Source of the DNA: Lasiosphaeria ovina | Lineage: Eukaryota; Ascomycota; Sordariomycetes; Sordariales; Lasiosphaeriaceae | NCBI GenBank assembly: GCA_033439765.1 | Contig: JAULSN010000007.1 | Coordinates: 2,232,001-2,296,000, forward strand | Length of the DNA stretch: 64,000 bases | Reading direction: 5' to 3' | Shown: positions 21,030 to 31,155 of the stretch, piece by piece | Position numbering within the stretch: position 1 is the stretch's first letter | Layout: each line of letters begins with the position of its first letter | The notes under the pieces: generated by a model | Seen by the model: only the letters and a program-made list of their open reading frames with translations | Told to the model about the DNA's origin: nothing | Databases searched by the model: none | Program-made: the position numbers and the translations under genes

Positions 21030-21734
21030 TTACGCCTCAACAAGACACTTGGAAAACTTGACCGTGGTCTTAGTCTCGAACTTGTCCAGCGTCTTGGGGT
21101 CGCGGTCCGCCGTCTCCACGAGGACCTCTGAGCAGTGTCGCGTGTGGTGGTATCCCGCACTATTATCATCGAGATACAGGCCGCCGCCACCGCGCAGATA
21201 CCCGCGGTGCTGCTTCTGCCAGACGAAGGCGCAGTGCACGGCGTGCTCGCGCGCGCTCGTGTAGTACTTTCCCGGGGCGGTGCGCTCCGACATGGTCTCG
21301 AGGTCGAGCACCTCCCTCCCGTCCGGGTCGTTGTACCCGTGCCAGTTGACCGCCTTCTGGTACGCTTCGGTCGTCTCGCGGTCGAAGCACGGCGCCGGCA
21401 CCCACATGAACGCCAGCACGTCGAACGTGCACCCCAGCGCCCGCGCCTCGGCAGTCGAGTTGCCGCAGTGCAGCGTCTTAGTGCCGGTTTTTAGGGTATT
21501 GGTGATGGTAGTGCTAGGGACTAGTATCACGTCGCTCTGGAACGAGAAGAACAGCCACCAGAAGACCGACGTGGCGATGAAAGTGAGCAGGACCGCCCGC
21601 CGCCGGGGTTCACTGCTGGAAAGGGTTCTCGGCGGCATTGGCTGGCCGTTGGCCTCTTCTAGCTTTCGACCCCCTTTTTTGGCCTGGTTAGTGGTTGCAA
21701 CTCTTTCATCGAGGAGCGAGGAGTGACTTGCCAT
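21030..21734 (-). CDS. Type II membrane protein with two HxxHC motifs (UstYa/phomopsin-cluster-like)
   Basis: The frame is a single exon of 234 aa. A basic cytosolic amino end is followed by one membrane helix (residues 49-66, AVLLTFIATSVFWWLFF). The lumenal domain opens HCGNSTAEARALGCTFD, continues with W-P-C-F-D, and has two H-x-x-H-C motifs (HAVHC and HTRHC), spaced as in UstYa-family proteins. UstYa relatives oxidise and cyclise fungal ribosomal peptides. This 'STAEARALGC' branch resembles the uncharacterised phomopsin-cluster-associated group. No precursor peptide with Kex2 repeats or UstYb partner was seen beside it. It lies 290 bp from the HET gene on the same strand. Membrane topology is well supported, enzymatic role only suggested. 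Confidence 0.7.
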   Translation of the reverse strand: MASHSSLLDERVATTNQAKKGGRKLEEANGQPMPPRTLSSSEPRRRAVLLTFIATSVFWWLFFSFQSDVILVPSTTITNTLKTGTKTLHCGNSTAEARALGCTFDVLAFMWVPAPCFDRETTEAYQKAVNWHGYNDPDGREVLDLETMSERTAPGKYYTSAREHAVHCAFVWQKQHRGYLRGGGGLYLDDNSAGYHHTRHCSEVLVETADRDPKTLDKFETKTTVKFSKCLVEA

Positions 21735-22967
21735 CCTTTGGATCGTGCATGCTGTTCATCAGGGTTGAACAGGTGTAGAGGTATTACGGCGCCGGAGAGA
21801 TTTCAGTCTCAAGCATCAGTCTGACTGTGAGGAACTGCCACCGAAACGACAGAGACAGACAGCTGCGCCTAAGTGAAGGGGAATCAAATTGTGATTCTGC
21901 CGTATATAACAGTGGTTCTATCTTGGAACAAAGACTGTCATGATGCAACCGCTCGTAGGAAACTATGGCTGGAGAAGCCGCATCTCCCTCCTCGACAACC
22001 AACTTGCTGGTGCCTAGACTCAAATGACGAAACAGACTTGAGGCTTCTGACCTGGTGACTTAACTGATGTCCGTAAATGGAAACAATAGAATGCGGGGTT
22101 CCCGCCCTGAACTAAGGGGGGCCGATATCTAGATATCGGGACAAAGGAATGGCGGGACGAGGCTAGTCAGGTCCGTGACCCCAACTGATTGGAACTAGAC
22201 TAGACCAAGGTCCCCGAGGTTCGGGGACTAATTCTCTTGGCTTGGTTGTAGTATGAAACAAATACCAGTGCTGGAATGTTGGGAAGGGGTTTATGATAGA
22301 AGTAGTGGATATCGTTATTAATTAGAATCCGCATCTTGACCGATTCCCTACGGGCAATCTGAGCCTGAACCACATAAACCTTGTCTCTCGCCACATTAAA
22401 CCGTTTGGCTCAAGTCATAGTCCTGTTTTTGCTAAAGCCCCTGAGTGACGCTTCCGGCCTGCAACTAGGAACTCTAATACCACCTAGGTCGTTTCCCCTC
22501 TCTTCAAAACAAACCCAACGCCGTCCGGGGACCTCCCTGTTATTTACCTTTGTTCGCCCCGTAGGTGTAACCCGGTTTGGGGCCTATAATATGCTTTCAG
22601 GTCTGGCCATCATTTCTGCCACACACGTCGAAGGCGCAATACCAAGACTCTTGGCAGTCTGGCGAGATCTGCTTCTGGCAGGCCACAGCTGCGGCGCGCC
22701 CACTCTCCTCCCCTCGTGCCCCCTATCGTTGCTCGTGCTAGCTCACTTGTTTAAGGAAGTGGGGTGGGTGGTTGGATCTTATTTCTTTCTCGTCATAATT
22801 AGTTGTAATATGCTGGGCGGACGCACTTGAGTTTCTCCAGGAAACATGTGGCCGCCATCTCGTGCCTGACCGCAACAGCAACCGCCACGTCTAGCACCGT
22901 CGTGGATTATTTATATGCGGCGTTGCGTTGTCTCTAGACAATATCAATAGTTCTAGTTGATTCAGCA
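21735..22967. other. Divergent promoter region
   Basis: It separates the HxxHC gene (leftward) from the DOMON-b561 gene (rightward). A GATATCTAGATATC palindrome lies at about 22122-22135. No gene was seen. Confidence 0.4.
22908..22917 (+). promoter_or_regulatory. TATA-like box of the DOMON-b561 gene
   Basis: TATTTATATG lies about 50-60 bp before the ATG at 22968, suggesting a very short leader. Confidence 0.4.
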
Positions 22968-24356
22968 ATGATGGGCAAGCTGTTATTACGCTGCGCCCTC
23001 ACCGGGTTTTTGCTCCTTTCCGCCACCGCTGCAGCAGCCGAGCCGTCCCAGTACTGCAACTTCGGGCCCGAGCAAGCCGAGAAGCCCGCGGCAAACGACT
23101 TTTGCATGGCCGTGAGCGCGTTCCGCAACCACTCCACCACCACCACCGCCAACACCAGCTCGCACGACCTATATATTACGCTGCACGTCTACCGCCCGCA
23201 GCAGAGCGAGGCTCTTGGCTGGGCAGCCATCGGAATTGGCTCCGGCATGGTGCAGGCGCTCATGTTCATCGTCTACGGCGACCCGCACAGCAGCTCCACG
23301 AAAAAGCCGGTGCTGAGCGTGCGGCGGTCGACGGGCCACCGCGAGCCCGCGCTGTACGACGCCGCGGCCAACGAGGGTCGGATGCAAGTCTCGGTGCTCG
23401 ACGCGTCGTGGAACTTGTCTTCGTCATCCGCCACCGCGCGCTTGTCGTTCGTGTGCTACGCGTGCGACTCCGGGCTGGCGCCGGACCTCGACCCGCTGCT
23501 GTCAGCCTCAGGAAGCGCCGAGCCGTGGGTCTGGGCCCGCAACGCCGAGCAGCACTTTGACGAGGACGCTCCCGCCACCGAGGCAAGCGCACTTAAGTTC
23601 CACACGTCTGCCCGCGGCTGGGGCAGGTTCTATGTCGACGTGGCGCGGACCGTGGTGCTGGACGGGACTCTTCCGCCGTCTGCGCTCGCGATCAAGGCTG
23701 GCGTCAGCATGGTTGGTGCGTCCGAGATGAAGGCAGGGGAGGCGTCGCCGTTTGGAGGCAGCGGGCGGGCTGGGTCTTCGGCTTCGTCGTCGTCATACCA
23801 CGTCCAGGCCGCGCAGCACGGCTTCTTCATGGCGCTGGCCTTTCTGCTGCTCCTGCCGTCGGGCGTGCTGGCCTTGGAGTCGGGCCACGCCAGCGCGTTC
23901 CGTCACCACTGGATGGTGCAGGTTGCGGGCATGGTGTGCGTCTCCGTCGGCCTGGTTCTGGGACTTCTGTTAAGAGGGGCCGATCTGGACTCGACGCACC
24001 AGAAGCTTGGCTTGGCCACGGTCGTCTCCATCGGCGTGCAGGGTGGGTTGGGTGTGTGGCACCATGTGCAGTATCTTCGATCGCCGCGACCGACGTGGAT
24101 GGCGCGCGTCCATGTCTGCCTGGGCCGGGTCGTGCTGCTGGCTGGCTACGGCGCCATGCTGACGGGCTTGCTTCTCCACGGCTCGCCGCTCTTTTTGTAT
24201 GTTGTCACCGGTGTCATTGTGGCGGCTGAGGCGGGCTGCATGGTCGGAAAGGTGTTGTGGCGGGCTTGTCCTCGTCGAAAGGCGGGTTGGGTGTCTGGAG
24301 AGGAGTTTTCGAAGCAGACGGATGCGTACCTTCCCCTCAAGAATGAGGCCGAGTAA
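22968..24356 (+). CDS. DOMON domain-cytochrome b561 membrane protein
   Basis: A single exon encodes 462 aa. A signal peptide (about residues 1-24; a second Met at codon 2 makes the exact start ambiguous) leads to a lumenal or extracellular DOMON domain at about residues 28-235. This domain has LGWAAIGIGSGM with the likely Met ligand and a later FHTSARGWGRF strand. A Ser/Gly linker follows. Then there are five helices of the b561/ferric-reductase-like domain, with His residues in HGFFMALAF, RHHWMVQ, STHQKLG, WHHVQY and ARVHVCLGR, including the expected haem-binding pairs. Such proteins move electrons across a membrane between a cytosolic reductant and an extracellular acceptor. The gene is intact. 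It is the second DOMON-type haemoprotein in the window. Confidence 0.9.
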   Translation: MMGKLLLRCALTGFLLLSATAAAAEPSQYCNFGPEQAEKPAANDFCMAVSAFRNHSTTTTANTSSHDLYITLHVYRPQQSEALGWAAIGIGSGMVQALMFIVYGDPHSSSTKKPVLSVRRSTGHREPALYDAAANEGRMQVSVLDASWNLSSSSATARLSFVCYACDSGLAPDLDPLLSASGSAEPWVWARNAEQHFDEDAPATEASALKFHTSARGWGRFYVDVARTVVLDGTLPPSALAIKAGVSMVGASEMKAGEASPFGGSGRAGSSASSSSYHVQAAQHGFFMALAFLLLLPSGVLALESGHASAFRHHWMVQVAGMVCVSVGLVLGLLLRGADLDSTHQKLGLATVVSIGVQGGLGVWHHVQYLRSPRPTWMARVHVCLGRVVLLAGYGAMLTGLLLHGSPLFLYVVTGVIVAAEAGCMVGKVLWRACPRRKAGWVSGEEFSKQTDAYLPLKNEAE

Positions 24357-25025
24357 CCAAGACTGCGTTGATGATTTATAGTTAGTGTAACCATTGGTTG
24401 TAGAGCCAGTATTGAAGGTAGTCTTTGCGAGATTAGGTAGTTTGAAATAGTTACCTTTGAAAATTCACGCCGTGCTTCATTCACGCCAAGTCCGGATAAA
24501 TGCTGCTGTTCTGTGTTCCTAGTTAGCGGGACTGAGGAACGACGCTGTGGGTGCCAAGTCCCACAGTAAGGATGATGTGGCACAAGGATGTAGTAAGACC
24601 ATGAAGAGGGGAAACACGGCCCGTTAGCTGCACAGCCACAACCGGCAAATGGCTGGCAGAATCCTACAGCAACTGGGAAGGGAAAGAGCTCTGCAGGGGC
24701 TAAGGTCGTTTGATCTCTACCTCCTAAGCTACATTCAGGAACTGTAGCGCCGCTGGGCTCTGACATCCAGTGCTACAAGGCCACCTTAGGTAACACAAGG
24801 TAGGCTTCCAGCGAGAAATTCAACTTCTCCACAGTGGCATTAGCACAGTGGTTCCATCCACTCTCGCCCAGTCCGCAGCCTTTTTTCGCACAGATATTCA
24901 TCGCATCGCGCTTTGAAAAACTCTCAATCTCTAACTTCACAAACACAAAAACACTCTCATTTTCATTCCGCAAAGCACACCACACCACACCTAACCCCTG
25001 GTATCTCTTCACAACGCAGCACGAA
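24357..25025. other. Intergenic region, upstream of the ABC transporter
   Basis: The last 200 bp before 25026 are pyrimidine- and A-rich (CTCAATCTCT, CACAAACACA), typical of a fungal leader. No gene was seen. Confidence 0.45.
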
Positions 25026-28000
25026 ATGTGGCCCCCGGCAGCCAGTCCGGGGCCCAAGTGGCTTGAGTACCAGCTCTGCCGCCCCCAGCACGGCTCGGCG
25101 CCCGTTCGAGGGCATCTTTCGGAGAACGCGCAGCTAGAGGCCGTTCTCCAGCTTCTCCTTGTCTTTGGCCCCGCGGTTTGGCTTCTTCTCGGCGCCCCTA
25201 TCAGGGTCTTCCAGCTTAACGGAGCAAAGCTCGTCGTGCTCCCCAATCGCCGCGGATACTTCAAGATCGCCGGCACCGTCACTCTCTTCGCCCTGCAGCT
25301 CGCCTCCCTCGTCCTCGGCATCCTGAACCACGCCCACTGGAGTCTGCTAGGATCGCAAGTTCTGTCTTTTGTCGCCGCTTTCGCCGTTTGCGTCCTCTCG
25401 TTCCTCGAGCACGGCCGAAATGTCGCCCCCTCCACTCTCTTGACCACCTATTTTGTTCTCGCCATTTTCAGCGATGTAATCCAAGCCGGTCTCCTCTACG
25501 TCGCCTGGAATCTATGCAACTCCTGGGGTCTTCCGTCTGCCATCTTCGCTGCGAGAGCTTTGGTCCTCGTCCTCGAGAGCCAGATCAAGACCGGAATCCT
25601 CCGCGAGCCTTACGACAAGCTATCTCCCGAGGAAACGGCAGGCTTCTTTGGCGTCGTTTTCTTCTGGTGGGTGAACAAGATCCTCAAGAAGGGATACTCC
25701 ACCATACTGTCTCTTGAGGATATGCCGCCACTGGGCCAGTCCCTCAACGTCATGGAAACACGCGAGGCTATGCAGCGAGAATGGGACAAGAGAAGTAAGT
25801 CTACCTAGTTGATAATTGGGTCTCTGCTGTTGAATTTTGAAAAGACTCGTCCTAACCAACTCCCAGAGAAGCCAGAAAGCCAAATTTCCCTCATGCTGGC
25901 GCAGTTAAAGTGTCTCTGGCGCGCGAACATCTACATATTGCCGTCCCGTTTCATCACCATCCTTCTGCGTTGCAGCCAGCCTTTTCTCATTAGTCGGGCC
26001 ATAACTTTCGTCAGCACAGAGCTGCCGCCGTTTGAAAACAGGAACGAAGCCTTCCGCCTGTTCGTGTTCACGTTTATCATTTATGTCGGCATGGCGGTAC
26101 GTTTAATACTTGACTGACTAATTACGAAAACAACGCTCCCGATTCTGACCGATTCTTTGATTGATTAGATATCCAGTGGCATGCACCAACGTCTCCTTTC
26201 TCGACTTGAACTTTTGAGCCGCATGTCCCTCATCGGAATCATCCACAACCGCTGCCTAACCATCAAGGACGGCGCGTTCGACGACTCGGCTGCCTTAACA
26301 CTCATGAGCAACGACGTCCCGCATGCGACTGGGCTGGGGAGCATCATCCACGACATATGGTCCACGGCGTTGGAGCTTGGCATCGGAATGTACATGCTGT
26401 CCGGAGAGCTAGGTTGGGTGTGCATATTGCCGCTAGTCTTTGTGCTGTGTAAGCCGATTCCTAACTCGCCCAACAAGATTACTCCAAAGAAATGCTTACG
26501 CTTGAGTGACTTAGGCATCTCCCAGGCGGTTAAATGGGTCACTGCCAACCTTGCGGACCGCCAGAGGACATGGAATATGGCCACACAGATGCGTATCTCG
26601 TCGACCAAAGCCACGCTCGACTCTATGAAAAATATCAAGATGATGGGTCTCGTCGATAAGATGGAGGCCAAGATTCAATCCGTCAGGGACGACGAAATCA
26701 GCAAGTTTATCAGGTTCTACCGGCTTTTGGTTGTGTTCTTTGTCAGCTGTAAGTGGCTTCTGGGGACCCCTCTTGGACTCGATAGTGGTTATGAACTGAC
26801 TCCGCGTAGCTGTGGCTTTGGCGCAATTTACCCCTGCTATCACTCTGGTCGTCTACGCCATCCAAGCACAACTTCGCGGCGAGAAGTCTATCGATGTCAA
26901 CATGGCATTCACTTCGCTTGCCATCATAGAACTAGTCACCTCACCCACGAACGAGCTCCTCGGCATCTTGCCCGAAGGTGCCTCCATCCTCGCGGCGTTT
27001 GGCCGCATCCAAACGTACCTTCTCGGCCCCAGCAGAGAGGACAAGCGGGACTTCTTTGATGAAATGCGATACATGGGTAGCGGCACTGACTGCCCTGAGG
27101 GTATCACGCTTGCCGACCCTGGGAGCCGTGCTGCAATCGGTATTGACCAGGTTACCGTCCGTCCGGCGTCGACTGCTAGTCCTGTTTTGAAGAATATCGT
27201 GACAGCTTGGGGCAAAGGGAGGCTGGTTGTTGTCTGTGGGGTTGTGGGTGCTGGAAAGACGACGCTCGTGAAGGCTCTGTTGGGTGATCTGCCCCCGGAC
27301 TCGGGCGTCATACACACAGCATTCAGGTCGACAGCCTATTGCTCTCAGACGGCCTGGTTGATTAACGGCACCATTAAGGAAGCTATACGCGGTCCGCCTG
27401 GCGACGATAGTGCAGCCGACGAGGAATGGTACAGAAGAGTCATCCACGCGTGTGATCTCGTAGAGGACTTCGAGCAGATGCCGAGTGGGGACGATACTGT
27501 TATTGGTAGCCGTGGCATCATCTTGTCGGGTGGGCAAAAGCAGCGAGTGGTGAGTTACCGTACCTGAGTTTTCATGCCGCTTAATTAGTCCTCGTATTGC
27601 TAACCTCGGCTCCGACACAGGCTCTCGCTCGGGCTGTATACGCCCGCCGGGACTTCATCATTCTCGACGATGTTCTGTCTGCACTCGACGCAACCACCGA
27701 ACGGCATATTGTTGACAATCTCCTCGGCCCAAAGGGACTGTTCAAAGAGCTCGGTACCACTGTTCTGCTCATCACTCACGCAAGTAAGTGCCACGACACT
27801 TGACTCTTTGCACTACACAAGCTGACGATAACATTTTAATAGCCCAGCACTTACCTCTAGCCGACCTCATCATTGTTCTCGACGCCAGTGGCAAGATTTT
27901 GGAGCAGGGAACCTGGGAAGAACTCCGAGCCCACTGCGGCTATATCAGCAAGGTCGTGTTGAAAGAGAAGGAAGGAGGCGAGGACAAACCGCACGATCGT

Positions 28001-30133
28001 GCCGAGGCCAGGGACAAGATCCAGCTCGCTCCAGAGCAGCCAGACTTCAAAATGCAGGACATCACTCGAACTACGGGCGATGTCAAGCTCTACGGTGCGC
28101 TCCTATCATTTCCCCCAAATTCCTTGACTGAACCAGCAGCTGACGAAATTACAGGCTACTACTTTGGTGCCATCGGAATTGGGCGCCTCTCCGTCCTCCT
28201 GTGCTCTCTGATGAGCTACGCCGTCTTGTTTGCGTTGATCCCGTACTGGCTCAAGTGGTTGGCGGAGGCCGAAGGTGACCACATGTGGTTCTACACGGGC
28301 ATTTACTTTGCCCTGTCGCTGGCAGCTTTCTTGTGCCTCTCCACGTCCGTCGGGACCATCTTCTTGTCTATCGCTCCGCATGCGGCCAACACGCTCCACG
28401 CCCGGCTCCTGCACACAGTCATGCACGCTCCGCAGTCGTACTTTGCGAAGACGGACACGGGCACGACCCTCAACCGCTTCAGCGCCGACATGATGATGCT
28501 CAACCGCCAGTTGCCGTTTTCGGTTTTCCAAGTTTGCCAGGCCCTTTTCCGCATCCTGTCGCAGTGCATACTGCTGGCCGTTGTGCAACCGCTCATCACG
28601 GCCACGCTGCCCCTGACCGTTCTTGCCGTATACCTGATCCAAAAGGTGTACCTAACCACGTCTCGCCAGCTGCGCTTCCTCGACCTCGAAGCCCGGGCCA
28701 TGGTCAACGCCAGCTTCCTCGAGACGCTCGAGGGTGTCGCCACCATCCGTGCCTTTTCCTGGCAGCGGCAGTTTATCCGTGACAACACGGCCAAGCTCGA
28801 CCTGTCTCTGCGTCCGGACTACATGCTGGTCTGCATCCAACGCTGGCTCGACATGGTCCTCGACCTCATCGTTCCGGGCCTGGCCATGGGCGTCATCGGC
28901 CTCGCCGTCGCTCTCAAGGGCACCACCACAGGTGGACAGATCGGAATCGCCCTCAACGTTGTCCTCAAGCTCAACATGAACCTCCTTCGCTTGGTCAGCG
29001 CGTGGACACGACTAGAGACGTCTCTGGGCGCCATCTCACGCCTGCGTGCTCTGGAGCAGGACGTGCAGCCTGAGGATGGGGTAGGCAAGCTGCAGCCGCC
29101 TCCGCCGCCCGGATGGCCCACGCACGGACTGATCCAGTTCTCCCGCGTCTCTGCAAGTTACAATCCGCCGGTTCTCGCGCTTGACGACCTCAACGTCTCC
29201 ATTCCGCCGGGTACCAAGGTTGGAGTTGTAGGCCGTACCGGCAGCGGCAAGTCGTCACTCCTGCTCACCCTGCTGCGTCTCGTCGAGATGGAGGGAGAGC
29301 ACGGCACCATACGCATCGACGGCCTGGACCTGCGCGAGCTCCCCCGCAACGCCGTGCGCGCACGCATCATCACGGTTCCGCAGGACCCCATGCTCGTCAT
29401 GACCGACACGGTCCGCCAGAACCTCGACATTGCCGCCAGCATCGACACCAAGAGCGTCTCGGACGACGACATGATCCGCGTGCTCCAGCGCGTCCGCCTG
29501 TGGGATGTACTGCAGTCCCGCGCCGCCAGCGTCGCGGCCGCAGGACGCGAGGCACGCAAGGTCAATGCTGCTATGGGACTTGTCGTCGACAACAACAGCG
29601 GCAACACCAGCGAGACTACGACCCCAACCCCTGATTCCGATGATGAGGACGAGAGCGACGGGAACAAGAAACCAGTATCGCTGCTGGACAACCTGGCCGA
29701 TGACGAAGGCAGCAGCAGCGACGAAAGCGACGGAAGCGACAGTGACAGCGACACGGACTCGATTACTGCTCCCTCCGCCAACACCCTCGACGCGCCCATG
29801 AAGTCCCTGCCGCTCTCGCACGGGCAGCAGCAGCTCTTCTCACTGGCGCGCGCGCTGCTGATGCGCGGCTCGCGCGGCCGCGTGGTGCTGCTGGACGAGG
29901 CGACGAGCAGCGTCGACGGCGCGACGGACCGGCTGATGCAGGCGCTCGTGCGCGCCGAGTTCAAGGACCACACAGTCATCACGGTCGCCCACCGCCTCGA
30001 CACCATCATGGACAGCGACGTCGTGCTGGTGCTCGATGCCGGCAAGCTCGTCGAGGCCGGCCCGCCGGTCGAGCTAGCTTTCAAGGAGGGAGGCCGGTTC
30101 CGCGCGCTTATTCGTGGCAAGAGAACTGCGTGA
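25026..30133 (+). CDS. ABCC (MRP-type) multidrug/conjugate exporter
   Basis: Eight exons fit: 25026-25794, 25867-26096, 26169-26448, 26515-26748, 26810-27549, 27621-27783, 27843-28094 and 28155-30133, giving 1548 aa. The order is a TMD0 of about five helices, TMD1, NBD1, TMD2, NBD2, which is the full-length ABCC plan. NBD1 has Walker A GVVGAGKTT (near residue 648), LSGGQKQRVALARA, ILDDVLSALD and the H-loop ITHA. NBD2 has GRTGSGKSS (near 1247), VLLDEATSSVD and TVAHRLDT. Its signature is LSHGQ instead of LSGGQ, and an Asp/Ser-rich acidic insert of about 40 residues (near 1383-1424) lies before it. The 60-bp seventh intron is in frame and stop-free with a weak GTGCGC donor, so retention would add 20 residues. 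The transporter probably sits in the plasma or vacuolar membrane; its cargo is unknown. Confidence 0.93.
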
Positions 30134-30215
30134 AGCGCGGTTTCTTCCTTCTACGTATGTAGGTAGATAGCTAGACTACCTGCTTAAATAGGGGAAGTCT
30201 CTAGGCAAGTTAGTG

Positions 30216-30280
30216 CATGGTCCATCAATGGAGTTTCCTGGGCTCTCATAATAATGCTATGGGAAACTTGCAAGACCATG
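30216..30280 (+). terminator. Two-stem hairpin in the ABC gene 3' flank
   Basis: CATGGTC (30216-30222) pairs with GACCATG (30274-30280), and inside it AGTTTCC (30232-30238) pairs with GGAAACT (30262-30268). This gives a nested stem about 80 bp after the stop codon. It may be a 3'UTR structure. A terminator role is only a guess, since fungal mRNA ends are set by polyadenylation signals. Confidence 0.35.
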
Positions 30281-30390
30281 GATAGAACTAGGCACCGTAG
30301 TTAACCAACTCTAGAGAAAGTCAAATACTGACTTTGACTATATTTACTTTGATCCCAAACAAGCGGTGACGTGAATCACGTGATTTGATT

Positions 30391-30442
30391 CGCCCTACAA
30401 TCCACTTCCTGCATGTTTGTTGGCGTGGTACTCCGGCAGAAG
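30391..30442 (-). repeat. Dispersed 50-bp repeat, copy 1
   Basis: Read on the minus strand, it gives CTTCTGCCGGAGTACCACGC then CAACAAACATGCAGG. The same sequence is at 33951-34001 on the plus strand, and a shorter piece is at 30722-30743. Confidence 0.65.
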
Positions 30443-30721
30443 CATGATTATAGTAGACTATTATTAATCTTACGCCGTAGAAGCGGTAGCTTCTACCTAG
30501 AAGGGTATGCGGTCCCTCTACTAAGCTCATACCGCTCGCGCGAACTCTAAAGTACAGGATTATAGCAGATAAACCGGCTAGAAAGAGCACATTATAGGGG
30601 GGAGATAGACCTCTAGGATTCAATAATAGGAATTACAATAGCTATTACCTCCCCGGTTAAAAGGTCCTTTAGGGCGAGACTAGGGTGTTAATGCCATTTT
30701 GATCATGGAAAGTCCCCCGCT

Positions 30722-30743
30722 AACAAACATTCAGGGATTGGAC
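30722..30743 (+). repeat. Dispersed 50-bp repeat, short copy
   Basis: AACAAACATTCAGGGATTGG is shared with the copies at 30391-30442 and 33951-34001. Confidence 0.5.
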
Positions 30744-31034
30744 GGTGAGTTCAAAATGCACAGGTTATTGCCAGGGAATAGATTACACTTGGCGAGACTT
30801 TACATTTGTTATTATTCTCCACACCAAGATTCTCACCAGCTCGGTGTCATTGCTTAGCTCTGTGAACTAACTGGTAAAGGTTGTTCCAGTTGCTCCATAC
30901 TCCTCTACTCCCAACACCTTCCGACAGTGAACAACCAAACTGCTGTGGAAAAATAGCTTTTGACCTTCCGTAAGAAGGTTTGGCGCCGTCCGCTTCGCCG
31001 ACCTTGCACCGGGCTGTTGATATGAGCCATCGGC

Positions 31035-31155
31035 GTAACTTTGTCTGTGGTGGAGGCTGCGACCATATAGCTGCTGTTGTTCACAGTGCTAAGGAGCAGG
31101 TGTCTGTTGTGCCTGGTGGTGAATTGGTGTTGCGGCAGCCCGTCACAGTATCCAT
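31035..31155 (-). repeat. LTR-like repeat, copy A
   Basis: GCGACCATATAGCTGCTGTT followed by CAGGTGTCTGTTGTGCCTG resembles the sequence at about 44190-44260 in the same orientation. Both end near a CCGTYACAG. Possibly solo or decayed long terminal repeats of one retroelement family. Confidence 0.4.
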
